From the NCBI GenBank assembly GCA_963706385.1, contig OY970153.1:620001-684000 (forward strand): DNA of 64,000 bases, read 5' to 3'. Below, piece after piece: positions 54,601 through 63,439 of the stretch. Each line of letters starts with the position of its first letter. The stretch's first letter is position 1. The position numbers were made by a program, and so were the translations under genes. A model generated the notes under the pieces. It had not been told where the DNA came from, made no database searches, and worked only from the letters and a program-made list of their open reading frames with translations. This DNA comes from Poindextera sp963706385 (GTDB lineage: Bacteria > Pseudomonadota > Alphaproteobacteria > Caulobacterales > Caulobacteraceae).

Positions 54601-55586
54601 CGTTTCTTCCGCGCCCCCTGGAACGGGTCGACCTCGGCCTCGTGTTCGTCGAAGCCGAAGCGCGCGAAACCGACTTTCATCTCGGGGCTGAGCGGCGCCT
54701 CGACCACCAGCAGGCCGCCGCCGGGATGCGGCAGCGAGACGCGCCGGGCGTGCAGCTGCAGCTTCAATCCCTCGGACAGTTGCGCCGAGGTCTCGTCGCC
54801 GTATTTCGGGTCGCCCAAAATCGGATGGCCGATCGCCTTCATGTGGGCCCTGAGCTGGTGGGTGCGGCCGGTGTGCGGGCGAAGCGCCAACCAGGTGGCC
54901 TTCTGGCCGGCGCGGGAGATGGTGACATATTCGGTCTCGGCCGGCTCGGCGCCGAACTCCTTGGGATCGGCCGGAACCACCAGTTCGCGGTCGCCGACGC
55001 CCTTCTTGACCAGGTGTAGCTCGATCACCCCCTCCGGCGGGCGGGGCGCGCCGGCGACGATCGCCCAGTAGGTCTTCTGCGCCCGCCGCTTGGCGAAAGC
55101 GCCTGACAGACGCGCCGCGGCGGCGGGGGTCTTGCCAAGCAGCAACACGCCCGAGGTGTCGCGGTCGAGCCGGTGCGCGAGACGCGGCCGCGCCAGCCCC
55201 TCGCCCCAGGCGCTGAGCAGGCGGTCGATATGGTGGCTGGTCTTGGTCCCGCCCTGGACCGCCAGGCCCGACGGCTTGTTCAGCGCCAGCACCTCATCGT
55301 CCTCGTAGAGCACCAGCGAGCGGGCGAAGGCCGCGTCGCGCGGCGATATCCCCTCGCGCCTGCCGGCGGTCTCGGCGGCGTCGGGGAACGGCGGCACCCG
55401 CACCTGGGCGCCGGCCGCGAGCCGGGTGTCGGCCTTGACCCGGCCGCCGTCGACGCGGATCTGGCCCGAGCGCAAAAGCTTGTTGAGCTGGATGTGGTTC
55501 AGGTGCGGCCAGCGCCGCTTGAACCAGCGATCGAGCCGGCTGCCGTCCTCGCCGGCGTCCACATAGAGGGTGCGCACCTGCTTCAC
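54597..55586 (-). CDS. RluA-family pseudouridine synthase with S4 domain
   Basis: 329 residues: S4 RNA-binding domain (about 12-66, LDRWFKRRWPHLNHIQLNKLLRSGQIRVDGG) then a synthase domain with catalytic Asp141 (AHRLDRDTSGVLLLG) and LRPHTGRTHQLRAHMKAIGHPILGDPKYG. RluC-like, expected 23S rRNA target; the exact uridines are unproven. Overlaps crcB by 4 bases upstream. Confidence 0.9.
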   Translation of the reverse strand: MKQVRTLYVDAGEDGSRLDRWFKRRWPHLNHIQLNKLLRSGQIRVDGGRVKADTRLAAGAQVRVPPFPDAAETAGRREGISPRDAAFARSLVLYEDDEVLALNKPSGLAVQGGTKTSHHIDRLLSAWGEGLARPRLAHRLDRDTSGVLLLGKTPAAAARLSGAFAKRRAQKTYWAIVAGAPRPPEGVIELHLVKKGVGDRELVVPADPKEFGAEPAETEYVTISRAGQKATWLALRPHTGRTHQLRAHMKAIGHPILGDPKYGDETSAQLSEGLKLQLHARRVSLPHPGGGLLVVEAPLSPEMKVGFARFGFDEHEAEVDPFQGARKKR

Positions 55587-55978
55587 GCGAACAGCCGCCG
55601 CGCGAGCGCCAGGCCGATGAACAGGGCGGTGATGGCGACCAGCACCGAGGCCGCGACATAACCGGCGGCGCCCGCATAGGCGCGCCGCTCGATCATCAGG
55701 GCCAACTCCAGCGAGAAGGCCGAGAAGGTGGTGAAGCCGCCCAGGACGCCGACGCCTAGCAGCACTCGCCAGCGCTCCTGATCGAGCCCGCCCCGGTGGG
55801 CCAGGAACCCGACCAGTACGCCCATCAGAAGGCCGCCGACCACATTGACCGTGAAGGTGCCGTAGGGCCAGCCGGCGCCGAACAGGCGCAGGGTCTGCAT
55901 GCCCACCAGATAACGGGCGACCGCGCCGGTTCCCCCGCCCAGGAACACCAGCGCCAATTCATGGGTCAGCTTGTTCAT
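55583..55978 (-). CDS. crcB: Fluoride channel CrcB/Fluc
   Basis: 131-residue four-helix membrane protein of the dual-topology fluoride exporter family: FLGGGTGAVARYLVG, GTFTVNVVGGLLMGVLVGF (Asn and the sodium-site region) and VLGGFTTFSAFSLE with the pore Phe/Ser. No fluoride riboswitch is visible upstream. Translationally coupled to the RluC-like gene. Confidence 0.95.
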   Translation of the reverse strand: MNKLTHELALVFLGGGTGAVARYLVGMQTLRLFGAGWPYGTFTVNVVGGLLMGVLVGFLAHRGGLDQERWRVLLGVGVLGGFTTFSAFSLELALMIERRAYAGAAGYVAASVLVAITALFIGLALARRLFA

Positions 55979-56034
55979 CGCGGTCTTATGCGTCGTGGAC
56001 GGGGTTTCGCAAAGGGCGGGCGGATCGGCCCGAT

Positions 56035-56529
56035 CTAGACTTGCGGTCCAAACCCATGGCGCACCTCGCGGGCGTCATAGGCGTCCGGCTCGCGCGGGGC
56101 GGCCCCACGGCCCATCAGGATCTCCAGGTGGACGGTGACCGCCTCATCGCCGCCGGCGAAGTTGAACCCGATGCCGCCGCCGGCGCCAAACGCGCTATGC
56201 CCGCCGCCGAAATCCGCCCCGCCGCCGCCGAAGGACACATCGGGCCGCATGCCGCGGGGCGAGCCCTCGATGTCGCGGTCGACGACGCGGAACCAGTCAT
56301 AGCCCTGGGCCAGGGTCAGCTCGGCCGCGCGCCGCAGGGCAAGGTCGCCGACCCGTTGGGCGCTGGCCCCGTTCGCGCCATGAAAACTCACCCGCCAGCG
56401 ATCGCGTTCGATCGGGCTCTCGGCATAGCCCATCGCGCCCGGTGCGGGCGCTGGCTGATAGACCGTCGGGGCCGAGGCGCAGGCGGCCAAGCCCAGAAGG
56501 GCGAGGCAAAAGACGAGGCTGGGTTTCAT
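56035..56529 (-). CDS. CC0125/CC1285-family lipoprotein
   Basis: 164 residues: lipobox LAAC (Cys17), spacer YQPAPAPGAMGY, SPIERDRWRVSFHGANGASAQRVGDLALRRAAELTLAQGYDWFRVVDRD, and a Gly-rich section (GGGGADFGGG). This matches a lipoprotein family named from Caulobacter crescentus, which I know as a family without a function, and supports the Caulobacteraceae assignment. Confidence 0.8.
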   Translation of the reverse strand: MKPSLVFCLALLGLAACASAPTVYQPAPAPGAMGYAESPIERDRWRVSFHGANGASAQRVGDLALRRAAELTLAQGYDWFRVVDRDIEGSPRGMRPDVSFGGGGADFGGGHSAFGAGGGIGFNFAGGDEAVTVHLEILMGRGAAPREPDAYDAREVRHGFGPQV

Positions 56530-56563
56530 GGTGCGTGATCCGCGCGGTGAAATAGGTCGCCCA

Positions 56564-57376
56564 TCAGGCGACTATGCCAGCTTGCTCAGCGTCCCGCACG
56601 AGGATCGGAAGCGCCAGCCCGATCCGGCCGGCGACCTCGGCGAAATCGTCCGGCGGCGGGGCCGTGATGCGTTTCAGCGCGCCGGCCGGATGGGGGAACT
56701 CGAGCGCCGCGGCATGTAGCATTAGGCGCGCGACCGGCTCGCCGGCCAGCATCAGCGCCCCGCCATAGCGGGCGTCGCCGGCGATCGGCCGACCGATCGA
56801 GGCCAGGTGGACGCGCAGTTGATGCATCCGCCCGGTTTCTGGGCTCAGCTCGACCAGGGCCGCGCCGGGGGCCTCCGACAAGGTGCGGTAGCGGGTGCGG
56901 GCGGTCTCGGCGTCGGGGTGGTCCGGCTCACAGACGCGCATGAACGCCTCGCGCCCGGCCTCGTCACGGCGCAGCGGCGTCTCGATCAGTCCGGACGGCG
57001 GCGCGGGCGCGCAGGGGGTGACGATGGCCAGATAAGTCTTGCGAAACCTGCGTTTCATCAACGCCTTGCCGAGGAAACTCGCGGCGGGTTTGGTCCGCCC
57101 GGCCAGGATCACCCCGGAGGTGTCGCGATCCAGCCGATGGATCAGCCGCGGCCGGTTTCCGCTCGCCTTGGCGAAGGCGTACAACAGCTCGTCCAGGGTG
57201 TGGACCTGCCCTCGCCCGCCCTGGCTGGAGAGACCCGCCGGCTTGTTCAGGGCCAGGATCTCGGCGTCCTCGAAGATCACCAGCGAGCGGACGAAGGTGG
57301 CCTCGTCGGCCGAGAGGCTCGGCGCCGGACGGGCCTTCTTCGGCCCCGCGCCGGCCGCGCGCGGCGCCGGCCTCAT
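56564..57376 (-). CDS. RluA-family pseudouridine synthase without S4 domain
   Basis: 270 residues: only the catalytic domain, with Asp83 in LIHRLDRDTSGVILAG, LNKPAGLSSQGG and the end of the fold LPETGRMHQLRVHLASIGRPIAGDARYGG. Lacking an S4 domain, it is RluA-like in architecture. Overlaps rarA by 4 bases at its 5' end. Target RNA unknown. Confidence 0.9.
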   Translation of the reverse strand: MRPAPRAAGAGPKKARPAPSLSADEATFVRSLVIFEDAEILALNKPAGLSSQGGRGQVHTLDELLYAFAKASGNRPRLIHRLDRDTSGVILAGRTKPAASFLGKALMKRRFRKTYLAIVTPCAPAPPSGLIETPLRRDEAGREAFMRVCEPDHPDAETARTRYRTLSEAPGAALVELSPETGRMHQLRVHLASIGRPIAGDARYGGALMLAGEPVARLMLHAAALEFPHPAGALKRITAPPPDDFAEVAGRIGLALPILVRDAEQAGIVA

Positions 57377-58683
57377 CGCTCCCGGCTCTTACGCGCGCGA
57401 AGCTCCGCCCAACGCTCCAGCCGCTCCTTGACCCGCGCCTCGGACCCCTCGCCCTTGGGCTGGTAGAACACCCGTCGCGCCATGCCGTCCGGAAAATAGG
57501 TCTGGCCGGAAAAGCCGTCCTCGGCCTTGTGGTCGTACTCGTAGCCCTTGCCGTAGCCCAGCTCCTTCATCAGCTTGGTCGGGGCGTTGCGGATGTGGGC
57601 CGGCGGCATCAGCGAGCCGGTCTCCTTGGCCGCGCGCATGGCCGCGCCGAAGGCGACATAGACGCTGTTCGACTTGGGCGCGGCGGCCAGATGCACGGTC
57701 AGCTGAGCCAGCGCCAGCTCGCCTTCGGGCGAGCCTAGAAAGTCGTAGGCGTCCTTGGCGGCGTTGGCGAGCACCAGCGACATCGGATCGGCCGCGCCGA
57801 TGTCCTCGCTGGCCGCGCGCATCAGCCGCCGGGCGATGAACAGCGGATCCTCCCCGCCCGCCAGCATCCGCGCCAGCCAGTAGAGCGCCGCGTCCGGGTC
57901 CGAGCCGCGGATCGACTTATGCAGGGCGGAGATGAGGTTATAGTGCTCCTCCCGGTCCTTGTCGTAGGCCGGGCTGCGCTTTTGCAACAGGCGGCCGAGG
58001 TCGGCGGTGGAAAGCGGCTCGGACGGGCCGATGTTGAACAGGGTCTCGGCCAGGGCCAAAAGATAGCGCCCGTCGCCGTCGGCCATGGCCAACAGCGCCT
58101 CGCGCGCTTCCGGGCTCAGCGGCAGGGCGCGCTGCTCGTAGGCCTCGGCCTTAGCCAGGAGCTGGCCCAGCGCGTCATCGTCCAGCCGTTTGAGCACGAA
58201 CACCTGGCAGCGCGACAACAGCGCCCCGTTCAACTCGAACGACGGATTTTCGGTGGTCGCTCCGACCAGGGTCACCACCCCCTGCTCGACGAACGGCAAG
58301 AACCCGTCCTGCTGGGCGCGGTTGAAGCGGTGGATCTCGTCGACGAACAACAGCGTCGACTGGCCGGCGGAGCGGCGCGCGCGGGCGGTCTCGAACGCCT
58401 TCTTCAGATCGGCGACGCCGGAGAACACCGCCGAAAGCTGGTCGAACTCGTAACCCGCCGCCTTGGCCAACAGCCGCGCGATGGTGGTCTTGCCGGTTCC
58501 TGGCGGACCCCACAGGATCATCGAGGCCAGCCGGTGGGCGTCGGCCATCCGCCGGATCGGGCCATCGGGACCCAAGAGGTGGTCCTGGCCCACCACCTCG
58601 TCCAAGGTTTGTGGGCGCAACCGGTCGGCCAAGGGGCGCGGCGCTTCCGGCGTCAGGCCGGCGGCTTCGAAAAGATCGCTCAT
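57373..58683 (-). CDS. rarA: Replication-associated recombination protein A
   Basis: 436-residue AAA+ clamp-loader-like ATPase (MgsA/RarA) acting at stalled forks. Walker A GPPGTGKTT near 59-67, Walker B FVDEIHRF with Asp115/Glu116, sensor GATTENPSFELN, and the C-terminal tetramer domain with NAPTKLMKELGYGKGYEYDH. ATG at 58683. Precedes the pseudouridine synthase gene. Confidence 0.95.
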   Translation of the reverse strand: MSDLFEAAGLTPEAPRPLADRLRPQTLDEVVGQDHLLGPDGPIRRMADAHRLASMILWGPPGTGKTTIARLLAKAAGYEFDQLSAVFSGVADLKKAFETARARRSAGQSTLLFVDEIHRFNRAQQDGFLPFVEQGVVTLVGATTENPSFELNGALLSRCQVFVLKRLDDDALGQLLAKAEAYEQRALPLSPEAREALLAMADGDGRYLLALAETLFNIGPSEPLSTADLGRLLQKRSPAYDKDREEHYNLISALHKSIRGSDPDAALYWLARMLAGGEDPLFIARRLMRAASEDIGAADPMSLVLANAAKDAYDFLGSPEGELALAQLTVHLAAAPKSNSVYVAFGAAMRAAKETGSLMPPAHIRNAPTKLMKELGYGKGYEYDHKAEDGFSGQTYFPDGMARRVFYQPKGEGSEARVKERLERWAELRARKSRER

Positions 58684-58735
58684 CGTTGCAGGCTAGCAGA
58701 TGCCGCCCGCGCCGGGGACAGCCTTCGCCGCGAGG

Positions 58736-60172
58736 TCAGAGCCTTAACTGCGCGGTGATGGTCTGCGGGCCGCGCTGGATCACCAGACGCCAGACGCCAT
58801 TGGTGTCGGCCGCCAGCGCCGCCTCCAGTTCACGCACGCTGTGCGGGGTGACCCCATTGATGCTGCGGATGATGTCGCCGTCCCGCAGGCCGAGATTGGC
58901 CGCATAGCCCTCGCCGGCCCTGACCACCAGGATCCCGTTCCTGGCCGCGAAGGGATCCAGCCCCATCTCCTCGGCCGCCGACGGCGTCAGGCTCGCGACC
59001 GTGGCCCCGCCCAGGGGGTTTCGTCCGGCGATGACGCGGCTCTCGCCCGCTCCGCCTGGCGGCGGCGCGATCCGCACCCGCACGCTCTCGCTGGCGCCCT
59101 TGTCGCGGCGCAACGTCAGGATCACCACGTCGCCGGCATGGCGCGTGACCACGCGGTAGTTGAGCGTCGATTCGTCGTTCACCGCCGCCCCGTCGATCGC
59201 CAGGATCAGGTCGCCTTGGCGCAGGCCCGCGCGCGCGCCCGGCCCATCCGGATAGACGTCGGTGACCAGCACGCCCTGGGGCCGGTCCAGGCCGATCGAG
59301 CGGGCGATGTCGGCGCTCACCTCCTGGGTCTTGATCCCCAGCCATGGCCGAGCCTCGGACACCGCGCCGCCCGCGATCGCCGTCTCGACCACCCGCTTGA
59401 TCAGGGCGGCGGGAATGGCGAAGCCGACGCCGGACGAGGTGCCCGACTGCGACAGGATGGCGGTGTTCATGCCGATCATGTCGCCGTTCATGTCGACCAG
59501 GGCCCCACCGGAATTGCCTGGATTGATCGCCGCGTCGGTCTGGATGAAGTAGGATACGTCGGTGATCCCGACGCCGCTGCGCGCCAGGGCCGAAACGATG
59601 CCGTTGGTCACCGTCTGGCCGACCCCAAACGGATCGCCGATCGCCAGCACCAGATCGCCCACCTGGGCGTCGTCGCGGTCGTCCAGCGCCAGCACCGGAA
59701 GCCGTTCGGCGCCGGGATCGATCTTCAGCACCGCCACATCGGCCCGGGTGTCGGCCAACAGCACCTTGGCGGGGAATTCGCGTCGGTCGCCGAGCACCAC
59801 CATGATCTCCTGGCCGCCCTCGATGACATGGTTGTTGGTCACGATCACGCCGTCGGAGCGGACGATCACGCCCGAACCCAGCGACTGGGCCACGCGCTCG
59901 CGCGGGACCACGCCCATGCCGCCGAAGAACTGCCAGAACGGATCGACGGTCTGGCGCTCAACCCGGCGACTATAGACATTGACCACCGCCGGCGCGGCCT
60001 TGCGCACCACCGGCGCGAACGACAGGCGCAGGCTGGCCGCATCGCCGGGCGCCACGCGGGATGGCTCGGCCAGTGACGGCGCTGGCAGGCCCTGGGCGCT
60101 GGAGCGGCTGGCCGGCTGGGAGCAGGCGGCTAGAAGGCAAAGGGCCAGGAGGATCAATCTTTGGGGGCGCAT
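58736..60172 (-). CDS. DegP/DegQ-type serine protease, lipoprotein form
   Basis: 478 residues. Lipobox LLAAC (Cys17), then a trypsin-like domain with His115 (TNNHVIEGG), Asp145 (TRADVAVLK) and Ser221 (INPGNSGGALV), and two PDZ domains (about 265-355 and 385-475). Likely periplasmic quality control; the lipid anchor is a departure from soluble DegP. ATG 60172 chosen for GGAGA upstream; the frame extends further without homology. Downstream of rplQ, separate unit. Confidence 0.9.
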   Translation of the reverse strand: MRPQRLILLALCLLAACSQPASRSSAQGLPAPSLAEPSRVAPGDAASLRLSFAPVVRKAAPAVVNVYSRRVERQTVDPFWQFFGGMGVVPRERVAQSLGSGVIVRSDGVIVTNNHVIEGGQEIMVVLGDRREFPAKVLLADTRADVAVLKIDPGAERLPVLALDDRDDAQVGDLVLAIGDPFGVGQTVTNGIVSALARSGVGITDVSYFIQTDAAINPGNSGGALVDMNGDMIGMNTAILSQSGTSSGVGFAIPAALIKRVVETAIAGGAVSEARPWLGIKTQEVSADIARSIGLDRPQGVLVTDVYPDGPGARAGLRQGDLILAIDGAAVNDESTLNYRVVTRHAGDVVILTLRRDKGASESVRVRIAPPPGGAGESRVIAGRNPLGGATVASLTPSAAEEMGLDPFAARNGILVVRAGEGYAANLGLRDGDIIRSINGVTPHSVRELEAALAADTNGVWRLVIQRGPQTITAQLRL

Positions 60173-60341
60173 TCGCTCTCCGCCGTGGGCCACGCCCGAA
60201 AACAGCGAAGGTTTCAGGCGCAATGATGGCGCCCGCCTCAATCCGTCGCCACGGCGGGCCAGGCGAACTCTCTGGGCGATCACAAGGCCGAATACAAGCA
60301 GCAGCGCCGCGATGGAGGCGGTCGGCGTGGTCGAATTGGAT

Positions 60342-60755
60342 CTAGTCTTCGTCGACGCTGATCCGGACCGGACCGGAATCCTTGCCCTTTTCGCTCTCGT
60401 CGCGGTCGACGAACTCGATCACCGCCAGGGGGGCGTTGTCGCCGTGGCGATAGCCGGCCTTGAGCACCCGGATGTAGCCGCCCTGGCGGGCCTTGTAGCG
60501 GGGGCCAAGGGTGGCGAACAGCTTGCCGACCTGGTCGTTGTCACGCACCCGGCTGATGGCGATGCGGCGGGCGTGCAGGTCGCCGCGCTTGGCCAGGGTG
60601 ACCAGCTTCTCGACGAAGGGCCGCAGTTCCTTGGCCTTGGGCAAGGTGGTGACGATCTGCTCGTGCTTGATCAGGCTCGCGGCCATGTTGGCGAACATGG
60701 CCGTGCGGTGCGCCGTCGTGCGGCCCAGTTTGCGGTGCGCGTTACCGTGGCGCAT
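60342..60755 (-). CDS. rplQ: Ribosomal protein bL17
   Basis: 137 residues: MRHGNAHRKLGRTTAHRTAMFANMAASLIKHEQIVTTLPKAKELRPFVEKLVTLAK is the bL17 signature, and GGYIRVLKAGYRHGDNAPLAVIEFVDRD the second half. Last gene of the alpha operon. A short acidic C-terminal tail follows. Confidence 0.98.
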   Translation of the reverse strand: MRHGNAHRKLGRTTAHRTAMFANMAASLIKHEQIVTTLPKAKELRPFVEKLVTLAKRGDLHARRIAISRVRDNDQVGKLFATLGPRYKARQGGYIRVLKAGYRHGDNAPLAVIEFVDRDESEKGKDSGPVRISVDED

Positions 60756-60815
60756 GGATCAAGTCTCCTTGGGCGGGCCGTCTCGCGACGGATCGGTGCG
60801 GTCTTCGATCTGGAA

Positions 60816-61832
60816 TCAGATCTGGTCTTCGAACTTCTTGGCCAGATCTTCGATGTTCTCGGGCGGCCAGTTGGGCACGTCCATGCCCAGGTGCAGGTTC
60901 ATGCTCGCCAGCACTTCCTTGATCTCGTTCAAGGACTTGCGGCCAAAATTCGGCGTGCGCAGCATCTCGGCTTCGGTCTTCTGGATCAGATCGCCGATGT
61001 AGACGATGTTGTCGTTCTTCAGGCAGTTGGCCGAACGCACCGACAGCTCCAGCTCGTCGACCTTCTTCAACAGCGCCGGGTTGAACGGCAGCTCGGGCTT
61101 GGCCTCGCCTTCCGCCTTCTTCTTCGGCTCCTCGAAGGTGATGAAGATCTGCAGCTGATCCTGCAGGATGCGGGCGGCGTAGGCCACCGCGTCCACCGGT
61201 GAGACCGCACCGTTGGTCTCCACTTCGAGAATCAGCTTGTCGTAGTCCAGGCTCTGGCCCTGACGGGTCGGCTCTACGCGGTAGGCGACGCGCTTGACCG
61301 GGCTGTAGAGCGAATCGACCGCGATCAGCCCGATCGGGGCGTCCTCGGGCCGGTTCATCTCGGCCGGGACATAACCCTTGCCGTTCTGGACCGTGAACTC
61401 CATGCGCACCTGGGCGCCGTCGTCCAGGGTGCAGAGCACGTGGTCGGGGTTGAGAATCTCGATGTCCGACGGCGCATCGATCTGACCGGCGGTGACCACT
61501 CCCGGGCCCGTGGCCCGCAGCGTCATCCGCTTGGGCCCTTCGGCGTGCATCCGCAGCGCCAACTGCTTGATGTTCAGGACGATGTCGACGACGTCCTCGC
61601 GCACCCCCTGCATGGAGGAGAATTCATGCACCACCCCGTCGATCTGGATGGCGGTGACGGCGGCGCCCTGCAGGGAAGACAGCAGGACCCGGCGCAGCGA
61701 ATTGCCCAGCGTCACGCCAAACCCGCGCTCGAGCGGCTCGGCGACGATGCGGGCCTTGCGGCCGGCGTCGGCGCCGGTCTCGATCTGCGGCTTTTCCGGA
61801 CGGATGAGCTCGTTCCAGTTTCGTTCAATCAC
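60816..61832 (-). CDS. rpoA: RNA polymerase alpha subunit
   Basis: 338 residues: N-terminal dimer domain (IVAEPLERGFGVTLGNSLRRVLLSSLQGAAVTAIQIDGVVHEFSSMQGVREDVVDI) and the C-terminal helix-hairpin domain (LRTPNFGRKSLNEIKEVLASMNLHLGM). Between rpsK and rplQ as expected. Confidence 0.98.
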   Translation of the reverse strand: MIERNWNELIRPEKPQIETGADAGRKARIVAEPLERGFGVTLGNSLRRVLLSSLQGAAVTAIQIDGVVHEFSSMQGVREDVVDIVLNIKQLALRMHAEGPKRMTLRATGPGVVTAGQIDAPSDIEILNPDHVLCTLDDGAQVRMEFTVQNGKGYVPAEMNRPEDAPIGLIAVDSLYSPVKRVAYRVEPTRQGQSLDYDKLILEVETNGAVSPVDAVAYAARILQDQLQIFITFEEPKKKAEGEAKPELPFNPALLKKVDELELSVRSANCLKNDNIVYIGDLIQKTEAEMLRTPNFGRKSLNEIKEVLASMNLHLGMDVPNWPPENIEDLAKKFEDQI

Positions 61833-61905
61833 GGATGAAGTCCCTCGAACGCGGCGGGCCGGCCACGCGGATGGGGCCGGCGCAGGGGAAGTGACAAATA
61901 GCTAC

Positions 61906-62295
61906 TCAGACGCGCCGGCGCTTGGGCGGCCGGCAACCGTTATGCGGAATGGGCGTCACGTCACGAATGGTGGTGATGGTCATGCCCGCGGCCTGCAACG
62001 CCCGAAGCGCCGACTCGCGGCCTGAGCCCGGACCGGAGACGTTGACCTCCAGGGTGCGCACGCCGTGGTCGGCGGCCTTCTTGCCAGCATCCTCGGCGGC
62101 CATCTGGGCGGCGTAGGGGGTCGACTTGCGCGAGCCCTTGAAGCCCATCATGCCGGCCGATGACCAGGAGATGGTGTTTCCCTGGGCGTCGGTGATGGTG
62201 ATCATGGTGTTGTTGAACGAGGCGTTCACATGCGCCACGCCCGAGGTGATGTTCTTGCGTTCGCGCTTCTTGACGCGAGCCGGTTCCTTGGCCAT
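61906..62295 (-). CDS. rpsK: Ribosomal protein uS11
   Basis: 129 residues; GVAHVNASFNNTMITITDAQGNTISWSSAGMMGFKGSRKSTPYAAQMAAEDA and the end IRDVTPIPHNGCRPPKRRRV are diagnostic. Twelve bases after rpsM. Confidence 0.98.
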   Translation of the reverse strand: MAKEPARVKKRERKNITSGVAHVNASFNNTMITITDAQGNTISWSSAGMMGFKGSRKSTPYAAQMAAEDAGKKAADHGVRTLEVNVSGPGSGRESALRALQAAGMTITTIRDVTPIPHNGCRPPKRRRV

Positions 62296-62307
62296 CGAGT
62301 GTGCGCC

Positions 62308-62676
62308 TTACTTCTTCTTGCCGGCGATCGGCTTGGCCGGGCCCTTGCGGGTGCGGGCGTTGGTGTGGGTGCGCTGACCGCGGACCGGCAGGCCCTTGCG
62401 GTGGCGCAGACCGCGATAGCACGCCAGGTCCATCAGCCGCTTGATGTTCACCGCGGTTTCGCGGCGCAGGTCGCCCTCGACGGTGTAGTCGCGGTCGATG
62501 GCCTCGCGGATCTGCAAGACCTCCTGGTCGGTCAGCTGATTCACCCGGCGGGCGTCCTCGATGCCAACCCGCTCGACGATTTCTCGCGCCTTGGTCGATC
62601 CGATGCCGTGAATGTATTGGAGCGCGATGACGACGCGCTTGTTGGTTGGGATATTGACGCCTGCGATGCGGGCCAC
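62308..62676 (-). CDS. rpsM: Ribosomal protein uS13
   Basis: 122 residues: ARIAGVNIPTNKRVVIALQYIHGIGSTKA, GLRHRKGLPVRGQRTHTNARTRKGP. The family start is a GTG at 62676 with AGGAGA upstream; an in-frame ATG at 62700 is less likely. First gene of the rpsM-rpsK-rpoA-rplQ group. Confidence 0.97.
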   Translation of the reverse strand: MARIAGVNIPTNKRVVIALQYIHGIGSTKAREIVERVGIEDARRVNQLTDQEVLQIREAIDRDYTVEGDLRRETAVNIKRLMDLACYRGLRHRKGLPVRGQRTHTNARTRKGPAKPIAGKKK

Positions 62677-62783
62677 GCCTGAACTCTCCTGATCACGCAC
62701 TTAAGCGCGAACGACACACCCGGTCCTTGCGCTATTGCGGAAGGAGCCGGCGCATCTTTCGCGCCCTTTCGCGGAAGCGGTCC

Positions 62784-62811
62784 GTTATAGTGATAGCGAC
62801 GCTCTCGTCAA
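62784..62811 (-). promoter_or_regulatory. Promoter of the rpsM-rpsK-rpoA-rplQ operon
   Basis: On the minus strand TTGACG (62811-62806) and TATAAC (62789-62784) are separated by 16 bases, one of the best housekeeping promoters in the window. It lies in the gap between adk and rpsM, so the alpha operon can be transcribed independently of the spc operon. Confidence 0.7.
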
Positions 62812-62865
62812 TGGCCGCGTGTGGCAAAATCGCCGGGGAAAGCGGCCGCGCGGGCGAGGCGGCGA

Positions 62866-63439
62866 TCAGACTTTCACCCCGTCCAGCGCCGCGTCGATCT
62901 GCCGGGCCACCTCCTCGATGGCGCCCATGCCGTCGATCTCGACCAGCTTGCCCTGGGCCAGGTAATGCGGCAGCAGCGGGGCGGTCTGGGCGTTGTAGGC
63001 GGCCAGCCGCACCTTGAAGGATTTCGGGATTGTCGTCCGCGCGGCCTTCCGCGGCGAACCGGCCGGCGACCCTGGCCAGGAGGGCGTCGTCGTCGACCCG
63101 AAGCCGCAGCACCAGGTCGATCCGCGAGCCGCGACCGGCCAGCATGTCGTCCAGCGCCTCGGCCTGGGCCACGGTGCGCGGAAAGCCGTCGAAGATCGCG
63201 CCGCCGGCCGCCTCGGCGTCCGGCAGCGCCTCCTCGATCAGGGCGATGACGATCTCGTCCGAGACCAGCTCGCCCCGGTCCATGATGCCGGCCACGCGCT
63301 GGCCCAGCGGCGAGCCCGACGATCGCGCCGCGCGCAGCATGTCGCCGGTGGACAGCTGAACCATGCCCCTGTTGCTGACGAGCCGCTTGGCCTGGGTTCC
63401 CTTGCCCGCCGCCGGCGGCCCGAACAGAATCAAGTTCAC
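62866..63439 (-). CDS. adk: Adenylate kinase (one-base frameshift in assembly)
   Basis: AMP + ATP to 2 ADP. P-loop GPPAAGKGTQ at residues 8-17, GMVQLSTGDMLRAA, GFPRTVAQAEALD, then the short-LID form RFAAEGRADDNPES. The frame breaks near 63022 where one extra base lies in a TTT run (plus strand); removing it yields SFKVRLAAYNAQTAPLLPHY and the end AALDGVKV at TGA 62866. Corrected length 190. Overlaps secY by 4 bases. Confidence 0.93.

Noticed and set aside
55979..56034. Fluoride riboswitch before crcB
   Set aside because: The short upstream sequence shows none of the conserved crcB RNA motif.
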